The notes under the pieces were generated by a model, which was not told the origin of the DNA, ran no database searches, and was given only the letters and a program-made list of their open reading frames with translations. Shown piece after piece: positions 29,944 through 39,219 of a stretch of DNA of 64,000 nucleotides. Origin of the DNA: Methanothrix sp. (lineage in GTDB: Archaea > Halobacteriota > Methanosarcinia > Methanotrichales > Methanotrichaceae); assembly GCA_025361645.1 (NCBI GenBank), contig JANYKI010000126.1, positions 1-64,000 on the forward strand. The letters are read 5' to 3'. Both the position numbers and the translations under genes were made by a program. Every line of letters begins with the position of its first letter. Within the stretch, counting starts at the first letter, position 1.

Positions 29944-30401
29944 TAGATCAAAAGGATCTTGATCTCCTCAAGATCGCCCAGGACGGAGTGCTTCTTACAT
30001 CGCGACCCTATCAGATCTTAGGAGATATGGTGGGCATATCCGAGCAGGAGGTTATAGTTCGCCTCTGTGCCCTGCAAGAGGCAGGCATAATTCGTCGCTT
30101 TGCCGCCACCATTGGTCACAGGGCTCTGGGAATTGTGGCCAATGCCATGATTGCCTGGAAGGCGGCACCCGAGGATGTGGAAAGGGCCGGCGTGCTATTT
30201 GCCTCCGTCGATGAGGTCACCCACTGTTACGAGAGGACGATCGCCGAGGACTGGCCTTATAATCTTTACACCATGGTACACTCAAAAAGCCGGGATGACT
30301 GCCTAAAGATAGCAGACCAGCTCTCGCAAAGATCAGGCATAAGTGATTACAGGGTGCTATTTAGCGATTTTGAGTACAAGAAGACCAGTGCCAGGATTTA
30401 G
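29940..30401 (+). CDS. Siroheme decarboxylase subunit (AhbA/AhbB, Lrp/AsnC-like)
   Basis: DLDLLKIAQDGVLLTSRPYQILGDMVGISEQEVIVRLCALQEAGIIRRFAATIGHRALG; next to sirC-hemA-hemB. Confidence 0.8.
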   Translation: MIDQKDLDLLKIAQDGVLLTSRPYQILGDMVGISEQEVIVRLCALQEAGIIRRFAATIGHRALGIVANAMIAWKAAPEDVERAGVLFASVDEVTHCYERTIAEDWPYNLYTMVHSKSRDDCLKIADQLSQRSGISDYRVLFSDFEYKKTSARI

Positions 30402-30412
30402 TTGAGGCGACA

Positions 30413-31120
30413 ATGGCCGAACAAAGAGATATCGAATCAAGAAGGCCGCAAATCCCCCTTTTTCTGGATCTCACCGCGCGGCTTGTGGTGATTTTTGGTG
30501 GTGGAGCGGTTGGCGAGCGCAAAGCCAGGCTGTTTTCCCAATATGGACCGGTGAGAGTTTTGTCCCGCGATTTCACCCCCGGCTTCCAGGATCTGGCGGC
30601 GGACCCGCAAAGGCAGATTGAGCTGGTGGTGTGCGATCTAACCTGCGATTTTGGCAATTATCTTCTGGGTGCATTCATCGCAATACCTGCCACCAGCGAC
30701 TCAAAATTAAATCGCGCCATCGAAATGGAGGCGCGCTCTCGGAAAATCCTCGTGAACAAAGTGGAGGGCGTTGGAGATGTGGTTGTTCCATCTATTCTGC
30801 AAAGGGGCTCTATTGCCATTGCCATCTCTACACAAAGCCCAGGCCTTACCAAGTACCTTCGCCTTCGCCTGGAAGAGGAGCTTACTGGGAACTACCAGGA
30901 CATGGCCCGGCTGCTCTCTCAGATAAGGGAGGAGAACAAAGAAATTGTGCCCATGCAGAAGGATCGCGCCCGCATAATCTGGGAGATACTATTGGACGAT
31001 GAGGTTTGGAGGCTTCTTTTAGTCTCCTATGAAAAGGCCTATATGAGAGCCCGCTCACATGTTTGCCTCGATGAGCGAGATAGCCTCGATGCTAGTGACA
31101 CACCGCAAGGCCTCCATTGA
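30413..31120 (+). CDS. Precorrin-2 dehydrogenase/sirohydrochlorin ferrochelatase-type protein
   Basis: LFLDLTARLVVIFGGGAVGERKARLF; STQSPGLTKYLRLRLEEEL. Confidence 0.85.
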   Translation: MAEQRDIESRRPQIPLFLDLTARLVVIFGGGAVGERKARLFSQYGPVRVLSRDFTPGFQDLAADPQRQIELVVCDLTCDFGNYLLGAFIAIPATSDSKLNRAIEMEARSRKILVNKVEGVGDVVVPSILQRGSIAIAISTQSPGLTKYLRLRLEEELTGNYQDMARLLSQIREENKEIVPMQKDRARIIWEILLDDEVWRLLLVSYEKAYMRARSHVCLDERDSLDASDTPQGLH

Positions 31121-32318
31121 TGAGATTGAGCGGGCCTGGCACGGAGATGTACAGACCCTTCTCAAATGGGTGGGCTCACTGGAGAGGGTGGAAGAGTGCG
31201 CTGTTCTCAAGACCTGCAATCGTGTCGAGATTTATGTCGTTAGTGCGCGCGGCGAGAAGGTGCTCTTCGACCTGGCCAAAAAGGCGCGCGTATCTTCTCG
31301 CATAATCGATTTTCATGATCATGATGAGTCTCTGCTTCACCTCCTGCGCCTGGCCTCGGGGCTTGAGTCCATGATCATTGGCGAGGACCAGATCCTGGGT
31401 CAGATGAAGGATCTGGTCTTGATGGCGGCCAAAGCGGGAACGACTGGTTGGATGCTGGACACGGCCTTCAAAAAAGCCATTGCAGTTGGAAAACGGGTAA
31501 GAAAAGAGACCAAAATTAACGAGAGGTCCGTATCAGTGGGATCTGCCGCGGTTGACCTGGCCGAAGAAATTCTGGGGGATTTAAAGGGATTGTCCGTTCT
31601 GGTAATTGGTGCCGGGGAGACGGGAGAGCTGATATCACGAGCGCTCTTGGCCCGGGATATCGGCTCGCTGGTGGTTACCAACAGGACCTACAGCTCAGCC
31701 CAGTGTCTGGCCGAGTGCTTGGGTGCGAAGGCCGTGCCATTTGAGGAGATGAAAGTTTTCCTTAAGACGGCCGATGTGGTTATCAGCGCCACCTCTGCAC
31801 CCCATTATATCCTGCTTAAAGAGGACATCGAGAAGGCCATGGCGGGAAGAGAGGATAAGCTGCTCATAATAGATATTGCTAATCCCAGAGACGTAGACGA
31901 GGCGGCGGCAGAGGTGGCCGGGGTAGAGCTGCATAACATTGACAGCCTGAAGAATATCAGCAGCGAGAACATGTTGCACAGGATGGCAGAGGCCAATCGG
32001 GTCGAGGCCATCATCGCTGAAGAGATGCAGCTACTAAAGGCCAAATATAAAAGAAAACAGGCAGAGGATCTGCTGGCCCGGCTATATTCCAAGGCCGAGG
32101 TCATCAAGGATCAAGAGGTAAAAAGGGCCATGAACAAGCTCTCTGCCAGGCATACTTTGGGCGAGATCGAGCAGAAGGTACTGCAGGACATGAGCCATTC
32201 CATTGTAAACAAGCTCTTCTCCGAGCCCACCAAGACTCTCAAGCGGGCGGCAGAGCTTGGGGACACAACGGTCCTTAATGCGGTCAGCGAGCTATTCCGG
32301 CTGGAGGAAAATATATGA
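31059..32318 (+). CDS. hemA: Glutamyl-tRNA reductase
   Basis: LKTCNRVEIYVV, ASGLESMIIGEDQILGQMK, KINERSVSVGSAAVDLA. Confidence 0.93.
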   Translation: MFASMSEIASMLVTHRKASIDEIERAWHGDVQTLLKWVGSLERVEECAVLKTCNRVEIYVVSARGEKVLFDLAKKARVSSRIIDFHDHDESLLHLLRLASGLESMIIGEDQILGQMKDLVLMAAKAGTTGWMLDTAFKKAIAVGKRVRKETKINERSVSVGSAAVDLAEEILGDLKGLSVLVIGAGETGELISRALLARDIGSLVVTNRTYSSAQCLAECLGAKAVPFEEMKVFLKTADVVISATSAPHYILLKEDIEKAMAGREDKLLIIDIANPRDVDEAAAEVAGVELHNIDSLKNISSENMLHRMAEANRVEAIIAEEMQLLKAKYKRKQAEDLLARLYSKAEVIKDQEVKRAMNKLSARHTLGEIEQKVLQDMSHSIVNKLFSEPTKTLKRAAELGDTTVLNAVSELFRLEENI

Positions 32319-33268
32319 GGAGAATGAGGCGGCTAAGAGCGCCGGGAATTCGCGAGATGGTCGCACAGACCCAGTTATCTCTCAGTGATTTGGTGCAGCC
32401 CATATTTGTGGATGAGAGGATATCCGTGCCAAGGGTAATTGAGGCCATGCCCGGCCAGTTCCGGCAGAGCCTGGAGAGTCTGCCGGCGGAGGCGCAAGCC
32501 CTGGAAGATTTAGGCGTGCCTGCCGTGCTTTTATTCGGTCTGCCGGCTATTAAGGATGAGACAGGCTCAGGTGCCTACGATCCGCATGGCATAATTCAGA
32601 AGGCGGTAGCCGCCATCAAAGAGACCACCAGCCTGATAGTAATAACCGATTTGTGCCTGTGTGAGTACACCAGCCACGGGCACTGCGGCCTCGTCCGGGG
32701 CGAGAAGATCCTCAATGATGAGACGTTGCCTTTGTTAGGAGAGGTGGCTGTGAGCCACGCTCTGGCGGGAGCGGATATAGTAGCTCCCAGCGGTATGATG
32801 GATCACATGGTGCAGGCCATACGCACCTCCCTGGACCTGGACGGATACACAGACACGCCCATCCTCTCCTATTCTGCCAAGTACGCATCCACCTTTTACG
32901 GGCCCTTTCGCGAGGCGGCGAAGTCCGGCTTTGCCTTTGGTGATCGCTTGGGGTACCAGATGAATCCCGCCAACTTTTCCGAGGCGCTCTGGGAGGTGCA
33001 ACAGGATATCGAAGAAGGTGCGGACATGGTCATGGTCAAGCCGGCCATGCCCTACCTCGATGTTCTGCGCGCCGTCAAGGACATGTTCGCGTTGCCTACT
33101 GCTGCTTATCAGGTCTCAGGCGAGTATTCCATGATTACAGCTGCGGCAGAGCGGGGCTGGCTGGATGAGAGGGCGGCCTTCCTGGAGGCTTTGACTTGCA
33201 TCAAGAGGGCGGGCGCAGATATGATCATCACCTACTGGGCTAAGGAGTATGCCAAGCTTTGCCTTTAG
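32315..33268 (+). CDS. hemB: Delta-aminolevulinic acid dehydratase (porphobilinogen synthase)
   Basis: DLCLCEYTSHGHCG, DIVAPSGMMD, YSAKYASTFYGPFREAAKS; 4-nt overlap with hemA. Confidence 0.93.
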   Translation: MRRMRRLRAPGIREMVAQTQLSLSDLVQPIFVDERISVPRVIEAMPGQFRQSLESLPAEAQALEDLGVPAVLLFGLPAIKDETGSGAYDPHGIIQKAVAAIKETTSLIVITDLCLCEYTSHGHCGLVRGEKILNDETLPLLGEVAVSHALAGADIVAPSGMMDHMVQAIRTSLDLDGYTDTPILSYSAKYASTFYGPFREAAKSGFAFGDRLGYQMNPANFSEALWEVQQDIEEGADMVMVKPAMPYLDVLRAVKDMFALPTAAYQVSGEYSMITAAAERGWLDERAAFLEALTCIKRAGADMIITYWAKEYAKLCL

Positions 33269-33290
33269 CTAGAGCCATCATACTCCATCA

Positions 33291-33326
33291 AAAGGGACGA
33301 GGAGAATATGGTACTCCAGCCCCTTT
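33291..33326. terminator. Candidate bidirectional terminator hairpin between convergent hemB and aglB
   Basis: AAAGGG-AC-GAGGAG-loop-CTCC-AGC-CCTTT imperfect inverted repeat in the short convergent gap. Confidence 0.35.
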
Positions 33327-33329
33327 AGC

Positions 33330-35546
33330 CTAAAAAGTCAGTTCAATGGTTCTGCCGTTTATTACGTCTTCCTCGCTCACGTCGAGATTTTTCTTCTTCA
33401 CGGCATCTTTATTTCCAGAGAATACCAAATATGGATTGATCGCATGGCACCCATTTTGGATTTCTGTGGAGTAAGGAACTCTAATCTCAAATGAATCACC
33501 GTTTGCTTTCGCCTCATTGACGTAAATGAAAGGCCTCCCTTGATTAGAGGTCATATTGAGCAGGGTGCCTACCTTCTGGCCCGGCCCTGCCCGAACTTTT
33601 ATCAATGCCCCGGGGACGTACTCAAAGATCTTAACCATGCTCTTGGCCGAGCTTTCTCCTAAAAATGTCTTTGATTCATGGATCAGCCGGAAGTGGCCAG
33701 TGCCCACGCCATCGGAGAGATAGAGCTTGCCCAAGGTCGTATTAAAGAGCCTTTCCTGTGGTATGGCTGCATATTGTGAGCCATAGTTTTCCATTCTCAT
33801 GTAGCTGCTCAGATCTTCATTGGCCCAGGTAGTGAGTGAGGAAAGTTTGCCGTAGGTCAGGCCATAATCAGCAATGATGTATCTAGATCCCCTCGCATCC
33901 AGCACGGCTGTGGCCTCTTCCTCGCTTTCCGATAGATAGAATTTGGCAGCATCCGCCACGCCCGCCTGGAAATTGTTGGCTACTACCGGGCGCTGTGCCA
34001 GATAGAGGATCCAGTTGCCATAGTCCCACCAGCTCATGACGCTGTACTCGGCAGTTTTCTGGGGTGTCTCAAAGAAGCTGGTTGTGTTGCTGTTTTCTTT
34101 CAGCCAGGCAAGCGACTCCTCCCAGTCGCCCGCCACCACTGAGGGAGAACTCATGGCAAAGGAGGCTGCATCCCAGGCGGTGGGCAGGACAAGAAGCAAA
34201 AATAAAACCGTAGCCAATAATCGGGAAGATCTTGCCGTCGGTGCCTTCCCACCCACCGTGTGCCTCTTATCGGCCATATCCAGTAAAAAGAAGAAGAGAA
34301 TGCTAATCAGCAGTCCCATGGAGATCGTAGAGATGTAGAGGAACCTGGACTGCCCTAATGTGAGAATGAGTGTGACCGCCATCCATAGCAAGAGCAGGAT
34401 CTGGCCCTGCCTCTTGGTACCAGTACTGCGACGGATGTAAATTAAGGACGCGGCCATCCCTCCCAGTGAAAAGAGAAGATTCAATCCCAGTAGAGAGAAG
34501 ACCACCTCTGAAAAGGTATCTGCATCATAGATGAGTGGCTCGGCCTCGCCGATCTTTCCAATCATCCCTCCTCCCCATATGTATTCTAACCCCGACTGAA
34601 TCATTGCACCCACACCGAAGAATCCGCCGGCAAGCTCAGAGAGCATGGCAAATAAGGCAGATATTATCAGGATGCTCAGAGGAAATGTCTTCCAGGATAT
34701 TTTCCTCTTGGCCGTGATGTAGGCGAGGGCGAACATGATGGAAAGGGCAATGATCATTGCTCCTATCCCATGGAAGGATGCAGAGAGCCAGGAAGTATTC
34801 CCAAACGGCAAAACAAGAATAAAAGCAATAGCAAAGGCGGTCAAGAGCATTTTCGTTGTCTCTTTAGATGATTTGCCCTCTTTGAGGTCCAATGTCATCT
34901 GGACGGCCGCGTAAAGCAGGAATATTGCCAGGTAGATATCTGCCCCTTGCCAAGTATATGCCAAGGCGGCCATGGCAACTCCTGACAGAAAGGCGTAGAG
35001 GTATCTCTTCAGACTCCTGTTGATGGCCATGATCATGAACAGGAGTGTGATGAGAGAAAGCAGGACCTCCAGACAGTGGTGATCCAGGGCGGCAAACATG
35101 GTATAGAGGAGATAATATGGTGCCAGGGCGGCCATGAAAGCGGCGAGAAGTGCAACTTTGTGATCGAAGAGTTCTCTGACTATGTAATAGACAACTATTA
35201 TGGCTATGATGCCTATGATCATAGGTACAAAGCTGGCCGCCATCTCGACTCCGGCTTTGCTATGCTGGCCAAAAGCCACACAGAAGGCGGCAGAGATCTG
35301 ATCGAAGAGAGGGGGCCAGGTTATCTCCAATCCTCGGGGATAATTCAGGTAAGAGTCGAACCAGAGCGTATTGGGAAAATGGTTTGCAGTAAACAAAATT
35401 CTGCGCATATGGTAATACTCATCATAACCCGGCAGAAGTATGCCATTTTCGGTTAATGAGTTTCTTCCTGCAAACAACCTCAACAAGAGGCCCAGGATTA
35501 AAACTGCAAAAAGCTCTGCCGGCTCGCTCCTCCTCCCTTGATCCAT
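33330..35546 (-). CDS. aglB: Archaeal oligosaccharyltransferase STT3/AglB
   Basis: Multi-TM; PGYDEYYHMRRI DxD-like motif, SWWDYGNWILYLAQRPVVANNFQ (WWDYG). Confidence 0.9.
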   Translation of the reverse strand: MDQGRRSEPAELFAVLILGLLLRLFAGRNSLTENGILLPGYDEYYHMRRILFTANHFPNTLWFDSYLNYPRGLEITWPPLFDQISAAFCVAFGQHSKAGVEMAASFVPMIIGIIAIIVVYYIVRELFDHKVALLAAFMAALAPYYLLYTMFAALDHHCLEVLLSLITLLFMIMAINRSLKRYLYAFLSGVAMAALAYTWQGADIYLAIFLLYAAVQMTLDLKEGKSSKETTKMLLTAFAIAFILVLPFGNTSWLSASFHGIGAMIIALSIMFALAYITAKRKISWKTFPLSILIISALFAMLSELAGGFFGVGAMIQSGLEYIWGGGMIGKIGEAEPLIYDADTFSEVVFSLLGLNLLFSLGGMAASLIYIRRSTGTKRQGQILLLLWMAVTLILTLGQSRFLYISTISMGLLISILFFFLLDMADKRHTVGGKAPTARSSRLLATVLFLLLVLPTAWDAASFAMSSPSVVAGDWEESLAWLKENSNTTSFFETPQKTAEYSVMSWWDYGNWILYLAQRPVVANNFQAGVADAAKFYLSESEEEATAVLDARGSRYIIADYGLTYGKLSSLTTWANEDLSSYMRMENYGSQYAAIPQERLFNTTLGKLYLSDGVGTGHFRLIHESKTFLGESSAKSMVKIFEYVPGALIKVRAGPGQKVGTLLNMTSNQGRPFIYVNEAKANGDSFEIRVPYSTEIQNGCHAINPYLVFSGNKDAVKKKNLDVSEEDVINGRTIELTF

Positions 35547-35591
35547 GGTTCTCGATGAAGAGATGGAATATATAAAAGTTTCACCTGATCT

Positions 35592-36092
35592 TCAATTTTC
35601 ATGATCTTCCTGCCATGCCAGATCGCTGGACCGATTATTGTCAATGTCCTGGCTATCAAAGATCACCAGTTCATAGATGACTTCATACTCTCTTACCTCG
35701 GTTCGAACTCCATAGCTCTCCTCCATCTCTTCAAATATTTCTTCCTCTATATCCAGGCCGTGTTCAATCTCAAAGCCTTCGATCTCTTCCAGGGAAAAGC
35801 CGTTGTCAGATGCAACATTCGCCTTGATCTCCTCTAAGATTTCCTGCGGCTCAATCGCTTCCAGGTGGATTATGAAACCATTGATCTTATCCTCGATAAA
35901 TTCGATGGTGAGCTGTAATTCCCAGGGATCATTTGCGATCGTCAATTCTCTTTTGCTCTTCAGATCATCAATCAGAGCCTTAGAGAGCTGGAGTTCTTCC
36001 GCCGCCTGATGCATGGCGGCAAAAAGTGGATCGTGGGCCTGAGCAATTTCCTCAATGATCTCCTTCCAGAGATCGTAGGTAAGGCTAAACAA
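35592..36092 (-). CDS. Acidic hypothetical protein
   Basis: 166-aa ORF, Glu/Ile rich; no domain recognised. Confidence 0.4.
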   Translation of the reverse strand: MFSLTYDLWKEIIEEIAQAHDPLFAAMHQAAEELQLSKALIDDLKSKRELTIANDPWELQLTIEFIEDKINGFIIHLEAIEPQEILEEIKANVASDNGFSLEEIEGFEIEHGLDIEEEIFEEMEESYGVRTEVREYEVIYELVIFDSQDIDNNRSSDLAWQEDHEN

Positions 36093-36094
36093 GT

Positions 36095-36634
36095 CTAAAG
36101 CTCCCAGGTATTCAACCTTTTGAGGTCGGATACGAAATCATTCATGAGATTTCTATTTCTCAAGACGGCGGCCGGATGATAGGTGACAAGAAAGCGATCC
36201 TGCAAGATCTGACCGCGCAAGATTGTGACGCCCTGCCGGCCTAAGACGGCCTGTGTAGCCGTGTTTCCCATCAGGCAGATGATTTTAGGATGGAGAAATT
36301 CTATTTGAGCCTGCAAATAGGGGCGACATTGATCGATCTCTGCTTTTTTCGGCTTTCTGTTTTGCGGGGGGCGGCATTTAATGACGCTGGTTATGAATAC
36401 CTTCGATCTCTCCAGGCCTGCTTGCACGAGAGCCGCATCCAGCAGTCTTCCTGCCCTGCCTACGAATGGCTCTCCCGTAAGGTCCTCCTCTTTGCCGGGC
36501 GCTTCTCCCACCAGCATGATGTCGGTGGGAGCGGGGCCGCTGCCCGGCACGGCGCGTTTTCTCCCTTCGGATAGAGGGCAAAGGTGGCATGTACAGATTT
36601 GCTGGTCAAGATGGCGAAGATCGACATGGTCCAT
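36095..36634 (-). CDS. Type-4 uracil-DNA glycosylase ([4Fe-4S])
   Basis: CTCHLCPLSEGRKRAVPGSGP, VGEAPGKEEDLTGEPFVGRAGRLLD, YHPAAVLRN; start MDHVDLRHL at 36634. Confidence 0.88.
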   Translation of the reverse strand: MDHVDLRHLDQQICTCHLCPLSEGRKRAVPGSGPAPTDIMLVGEAPGKEEDLTGEPFVGRAGRLLDAALVQAGLERSKVFITSVIKCRPPQNRKPKKAEIDQCRPYLQAQIEFLHPKIICLMGNTATQAVLGRQGVTILRGQILQDRFLVTYHPAAVLRNRNLMNDFVSDLKRLNTWEL

Positions 36635-36737
36635 GAAGATGACTTTTTCGTTTCCGTTATTGATAATCTTTTTCTTCACAAAATAACGAAAGGTTCTTAT
36701 TTGCTCAAAACCTGTAGCCAAATGAGGAGGGCACGAG

Positions 36738-36974
36738 ATGCAGTTTGCAGAGTGGACTTATCCCTTGAGGAAGTTTGACGACATCTATTATACCATTGAG
36801 AGGATCGTTTACGGCAAGGGTGAGCTGAAGGGCTTCACCACAGAAGACGTCTATAATAACCTGAGAGATAAACGCTTTTTCCAGGATGCTCAGGACCTGA
36901 ACCGATACCTACTGGATAACGGGGCGAAATATAAAATAAGAAAGATGGATGATGCCTGGGAGCGCTACTACTAA
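36738..36974 (+). CDS. Conserved small hypothetical protein
   Basis: 78-aa ORF MQFAEWTYPLRKFDDIYYTIERIVYG... Confidence 0.45.
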   Translation: MQFAEWTYPLRKFDDIYYTIERIVYGKGELKGFTTEDVYNNLRDKRFFQDAQDLNRYLLDNGAKYKIRKMDDAWERYY

Positions 36975-36989
36975 TTACCATGCCAGCAA

Positions 36990-38267
36990 CTAGCGCTTCA
37001 TCGAACCTTTTTCTGCAAAGTAGATATTTTTTTCATCAATTCCCAATTCCACGAATCTGCCGGTGGCCAGAATGCGATGGCTGTGTTTGAGCGGTGCCAC
37101 TCTTACGCCAGCGGATACCACTGATTCGGGTGGCAGAACGGCGTTCTCGCCGATAACGGCTATAAGGTTCTCTCCAATACCATTTTCTCCCCCCAAAATG
37201 CTATGCTCCTCGATGGTGGTGTGGCGGCCGACAATGGTACGGCGGATGCTCACCATGTGCTGGATATGGGCGAAGCTCATGATCATGCTCTCTTTGATTT
37301 CCACATCGCGGTCGATGAGGCTGGTATGGCCGATGTGAGAGTTCTCGATGGTCACGCCCTTTTCGATGTGGCAGTTTCTGCCGATGGAGACGTTGCCCAC
37401 AAGCTCTATATCGCCGGAGTCGAGGAAGGGCTCGATTCTGGCTAATGTGCTGGGATGAATCCATTGATTGGGCTTATAGTGGTACTTGCGGTCGAAATGA
37501 CGGACGGCTCCGGAGAGGCAGTCCATGGCCGCCTGGTGCAGTCGCTCCGGGGTGCCGATATCTATCCAGTAGCCTGTGATGGGGAAACCGTAAACAGGAT
37601 AGCCGTTCTCCGTTAAATAGGGGATCAGGTCGCCGCCGATGTCGCGGCCTTTATCTCCCATCCTGGCCAGAACCTCGCGAATCTGGGGCGAGAAGAGGTA
37701 GAAGGCGGTGTTAATCATGCGGCTGGGCTCGCTTCCCGCTTTCGGCTTTTCCACGAACCCCAAAATTCGCATATCATCGTCCACGCGGGCCACGCCGTAC
37801 TGGGAGACATTCTCCTCCGGTCCCAGCTCTTTGAGGGCCACGGTGAGCAGAGGCTTGTGCTTTCTATGAAACTCGACAAAGCTTGCCAGGTCGATGTCGA
37901 TGAGGTTGTCGCCCGAGACCACCAGCAGGTCATCGTCGATGTCGTAGTAGTTCATGCAATAGCGCAGGGAATCGGCGCTACCCGTGTCGTCATAGAGGGG
38001 CTGGTAGCTGAAGTCCTGGTGGTCGGTGATGCCCAGGCGCTTGAAGAAGCCTTCACCGGCTTTGAAGTAATTGCTCAGGTTGAGGGTGTTGCTGGCGCCC
38101 TTGCTGCCCAGGATGAATCGTCTGCAGCCTTGACTGGCTAAAACCCGGAAGAGATTGGCGATGATGGCAGTGTCGCATAGCTCCACCAGCGGCTTGGGCT
38201 GGTCTAAAGTAAGCGGATACAAACGGGTTCCTGAGCCGCCCACGGTGGCTAAGACCTGGGGAAACAT
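36990..38267 (-). CDS. NDP-sugar pyrophosphorylase (nucleotidyltransferase + left-handed beta-helix)
   Basis: GGSGTRLYPLTLDQPKPLVEL, DNLIDIDL, hexapeptide repeats HIEKGVTIENSHIG. Confidence 0.88.
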   Translation of the reverse strand: MFPQVLATVGGSGTRLYPLTLDQPKPLVELCDTAIIANLFRVLASQGCRRFILGSKGASNTLNLSNYFKAGEGFFKRLGITDHQDFSYQPLYDDTGSADSLRYCMNYYDIDDDLLVVSGDNLIDIDLASFVEFHRKHKPLLTVALKELGPEENVSQYGVARVDDDMRILGFVEKPKAGSEPSRMINTAFYLFSPQIREVLARMGDKGRDIGGDLIPYLTENGYPVYGFPITGYWIDIGTPERLHQAAMDCLSGAVRHFDRKYHYKPNQWIHPSTLARIEPFLDSGDIELVGNVSIGRNCHIEKGVTIENSHIGHTSLIDRDVEIKESMIMSFAHIQHMVSIRRTIVGRHTTIEEHSILGGENGIGENLIAVIGENAVLPPESVVSAGVRVAPLKHSHRILATGRFVELGIDEKNIYFAEKGSMKR

Positions 38268-38322
38268 GGCTGCCTGTTAGTAATCCACAAATATTAAGCC
38301 TGTCGCTTAGCCTTTTGTCTTC

Positions 38323-38384
38323 TTCGCGCCAATCAAGGCTTCGCGTGAGAATCAACCGGGTCCGTTTTCACGCGAAGGCGCGAA
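38323..38384. repeat. Nested inverted repeats built of CGCGAAG/CTTCGCG units
   Basis: CTTCGCGTGA (38339-38348) pairs with TCACGCGAAG (38368-38377); TTCGCGCC (38323-38330) pairs with GGCGCGAA (38377-38384). Confidence 0.6.
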
Positions 38385-38420
38385 GCCGCGAAGTCAAAAC
38401 ATTGGTTTATTTCGGCCTTG

Positions 38421-38513
38421 CTAGTAGCCGCGCATGATCCTCATGATGATGCGGGCGATCATGAAGGCGAGGACGAATACGATGACGTAGAAGGCTATGC
38501 TCATTATGTCCAT
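38421..38513 (-). CDS. 30-aa single-TM mini-ORF (MDIMSIAFYVIVFVLAFMIARIIMRIMRGY)
   Basis: Read by eye, below ORF-track cutoff; TTTAAA-containing leader upstream. Confidence 0.5.
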   Translation of the reverse strand: MDIMSIAFYVIVFVLAFMIARIIMRIMRGY

Positions 38514-38554
38514 GAAAACATGTTAGTCATTTCTGGTTTAAAGATTTGACTGAA
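38511..38554 (-). repeat. Copy A of 44-bp imperfect direct repeat (includes start codon and leader of 30-aa ORF)
   Basis: CATGAAAACATGTTAGTCATTTCTGGTTTAAAGATTTGACTGAA; last 32 bp identical to copy B, 3 mismatches overall. Confidence 0.9.
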
Positions 38555-38722
38555 AACGTAGCCCCGGTTTTCATTTATCCCTGAGATCAGCGGCCCAGGC
38601 GCCCGCGCGCGAGGGCGGAGGCGAGCGCGTCCGGCGGTGCCCGCGAGGGGCGCGGGATGCGCGCCCTCATGCAGTCGGCGATACTCAAATCAATTTCTCG
38701 CAATGATTCAAGAGATACTTAT

Positions 38723-39199
38723 TCATGGGGGTCCAAGCAAACGTTTTCCGTTGAAATGAATTATGTGGGTGGGTGATTTCGCGATCCACACTTCAGTCTC
38801 CCAATCTATATTTGATATATATTTTGATAATGTATCGCTGTCCTGAAAGGCTGTTACGAAAATCAGCCCAATTCCCGGAGACATAAATAGATCATTCAGC
38901 TCATTATGCCTTTTGACATCAATTATCCCCGAGCTTGTGACCGCTTCGATCAAGAATATCCAGTTTCTATTCGAATCATGAACGATAACATCAGGAATCT
39001 TGCTCTGTTCATCGAGCACTATGCCCAGCTTTGATTTAAGATAGCCAATCGCTTCTTCTTTTCGCATAGGCCCGGTATCGTTTGCATGGAGAATCAATCC
39101 GTCCGGAACATATCGCGCACAGAATCCTTCTACGATATCTTTAATCAACTCGCTGGAAGCACCTGGTGCCATTTTCAATGCTCTCCCTGAGTGGCACAC
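38723..39199 (-). CDS. Orphan BsuBI/PstI-type restriction endonuclease C-terminal domain
   Basis: IPDVIVHDSNRNWIFLIEAVTSSGIID..KRHNEL...GLIFVTAF.D..TLSKYISNIDWETEVWIAKSPTHIIHFNGKRLLGPP; 158 aa, no N-terminal domain, no methyltransferase nearby. Confidence 0.7.
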   Translation of the reverse strand: MCHSGRALKMAPGASSELIKDIVEGFCARYVPDGLILHANDTGPMRKEEAIGYLKSKLGIVLDEQSKIPDVIVHDSNRNWIFLIEAVTSSGIIDVKRHNELNDLFMSPGIGLIFVTAFQDSDTLSKYISNIDWETEVWIAKSPTHIIHFNGKRLLGPP

Positions 39200-39219
39200 G
39201 TCCCATATCTCGTTCTATT

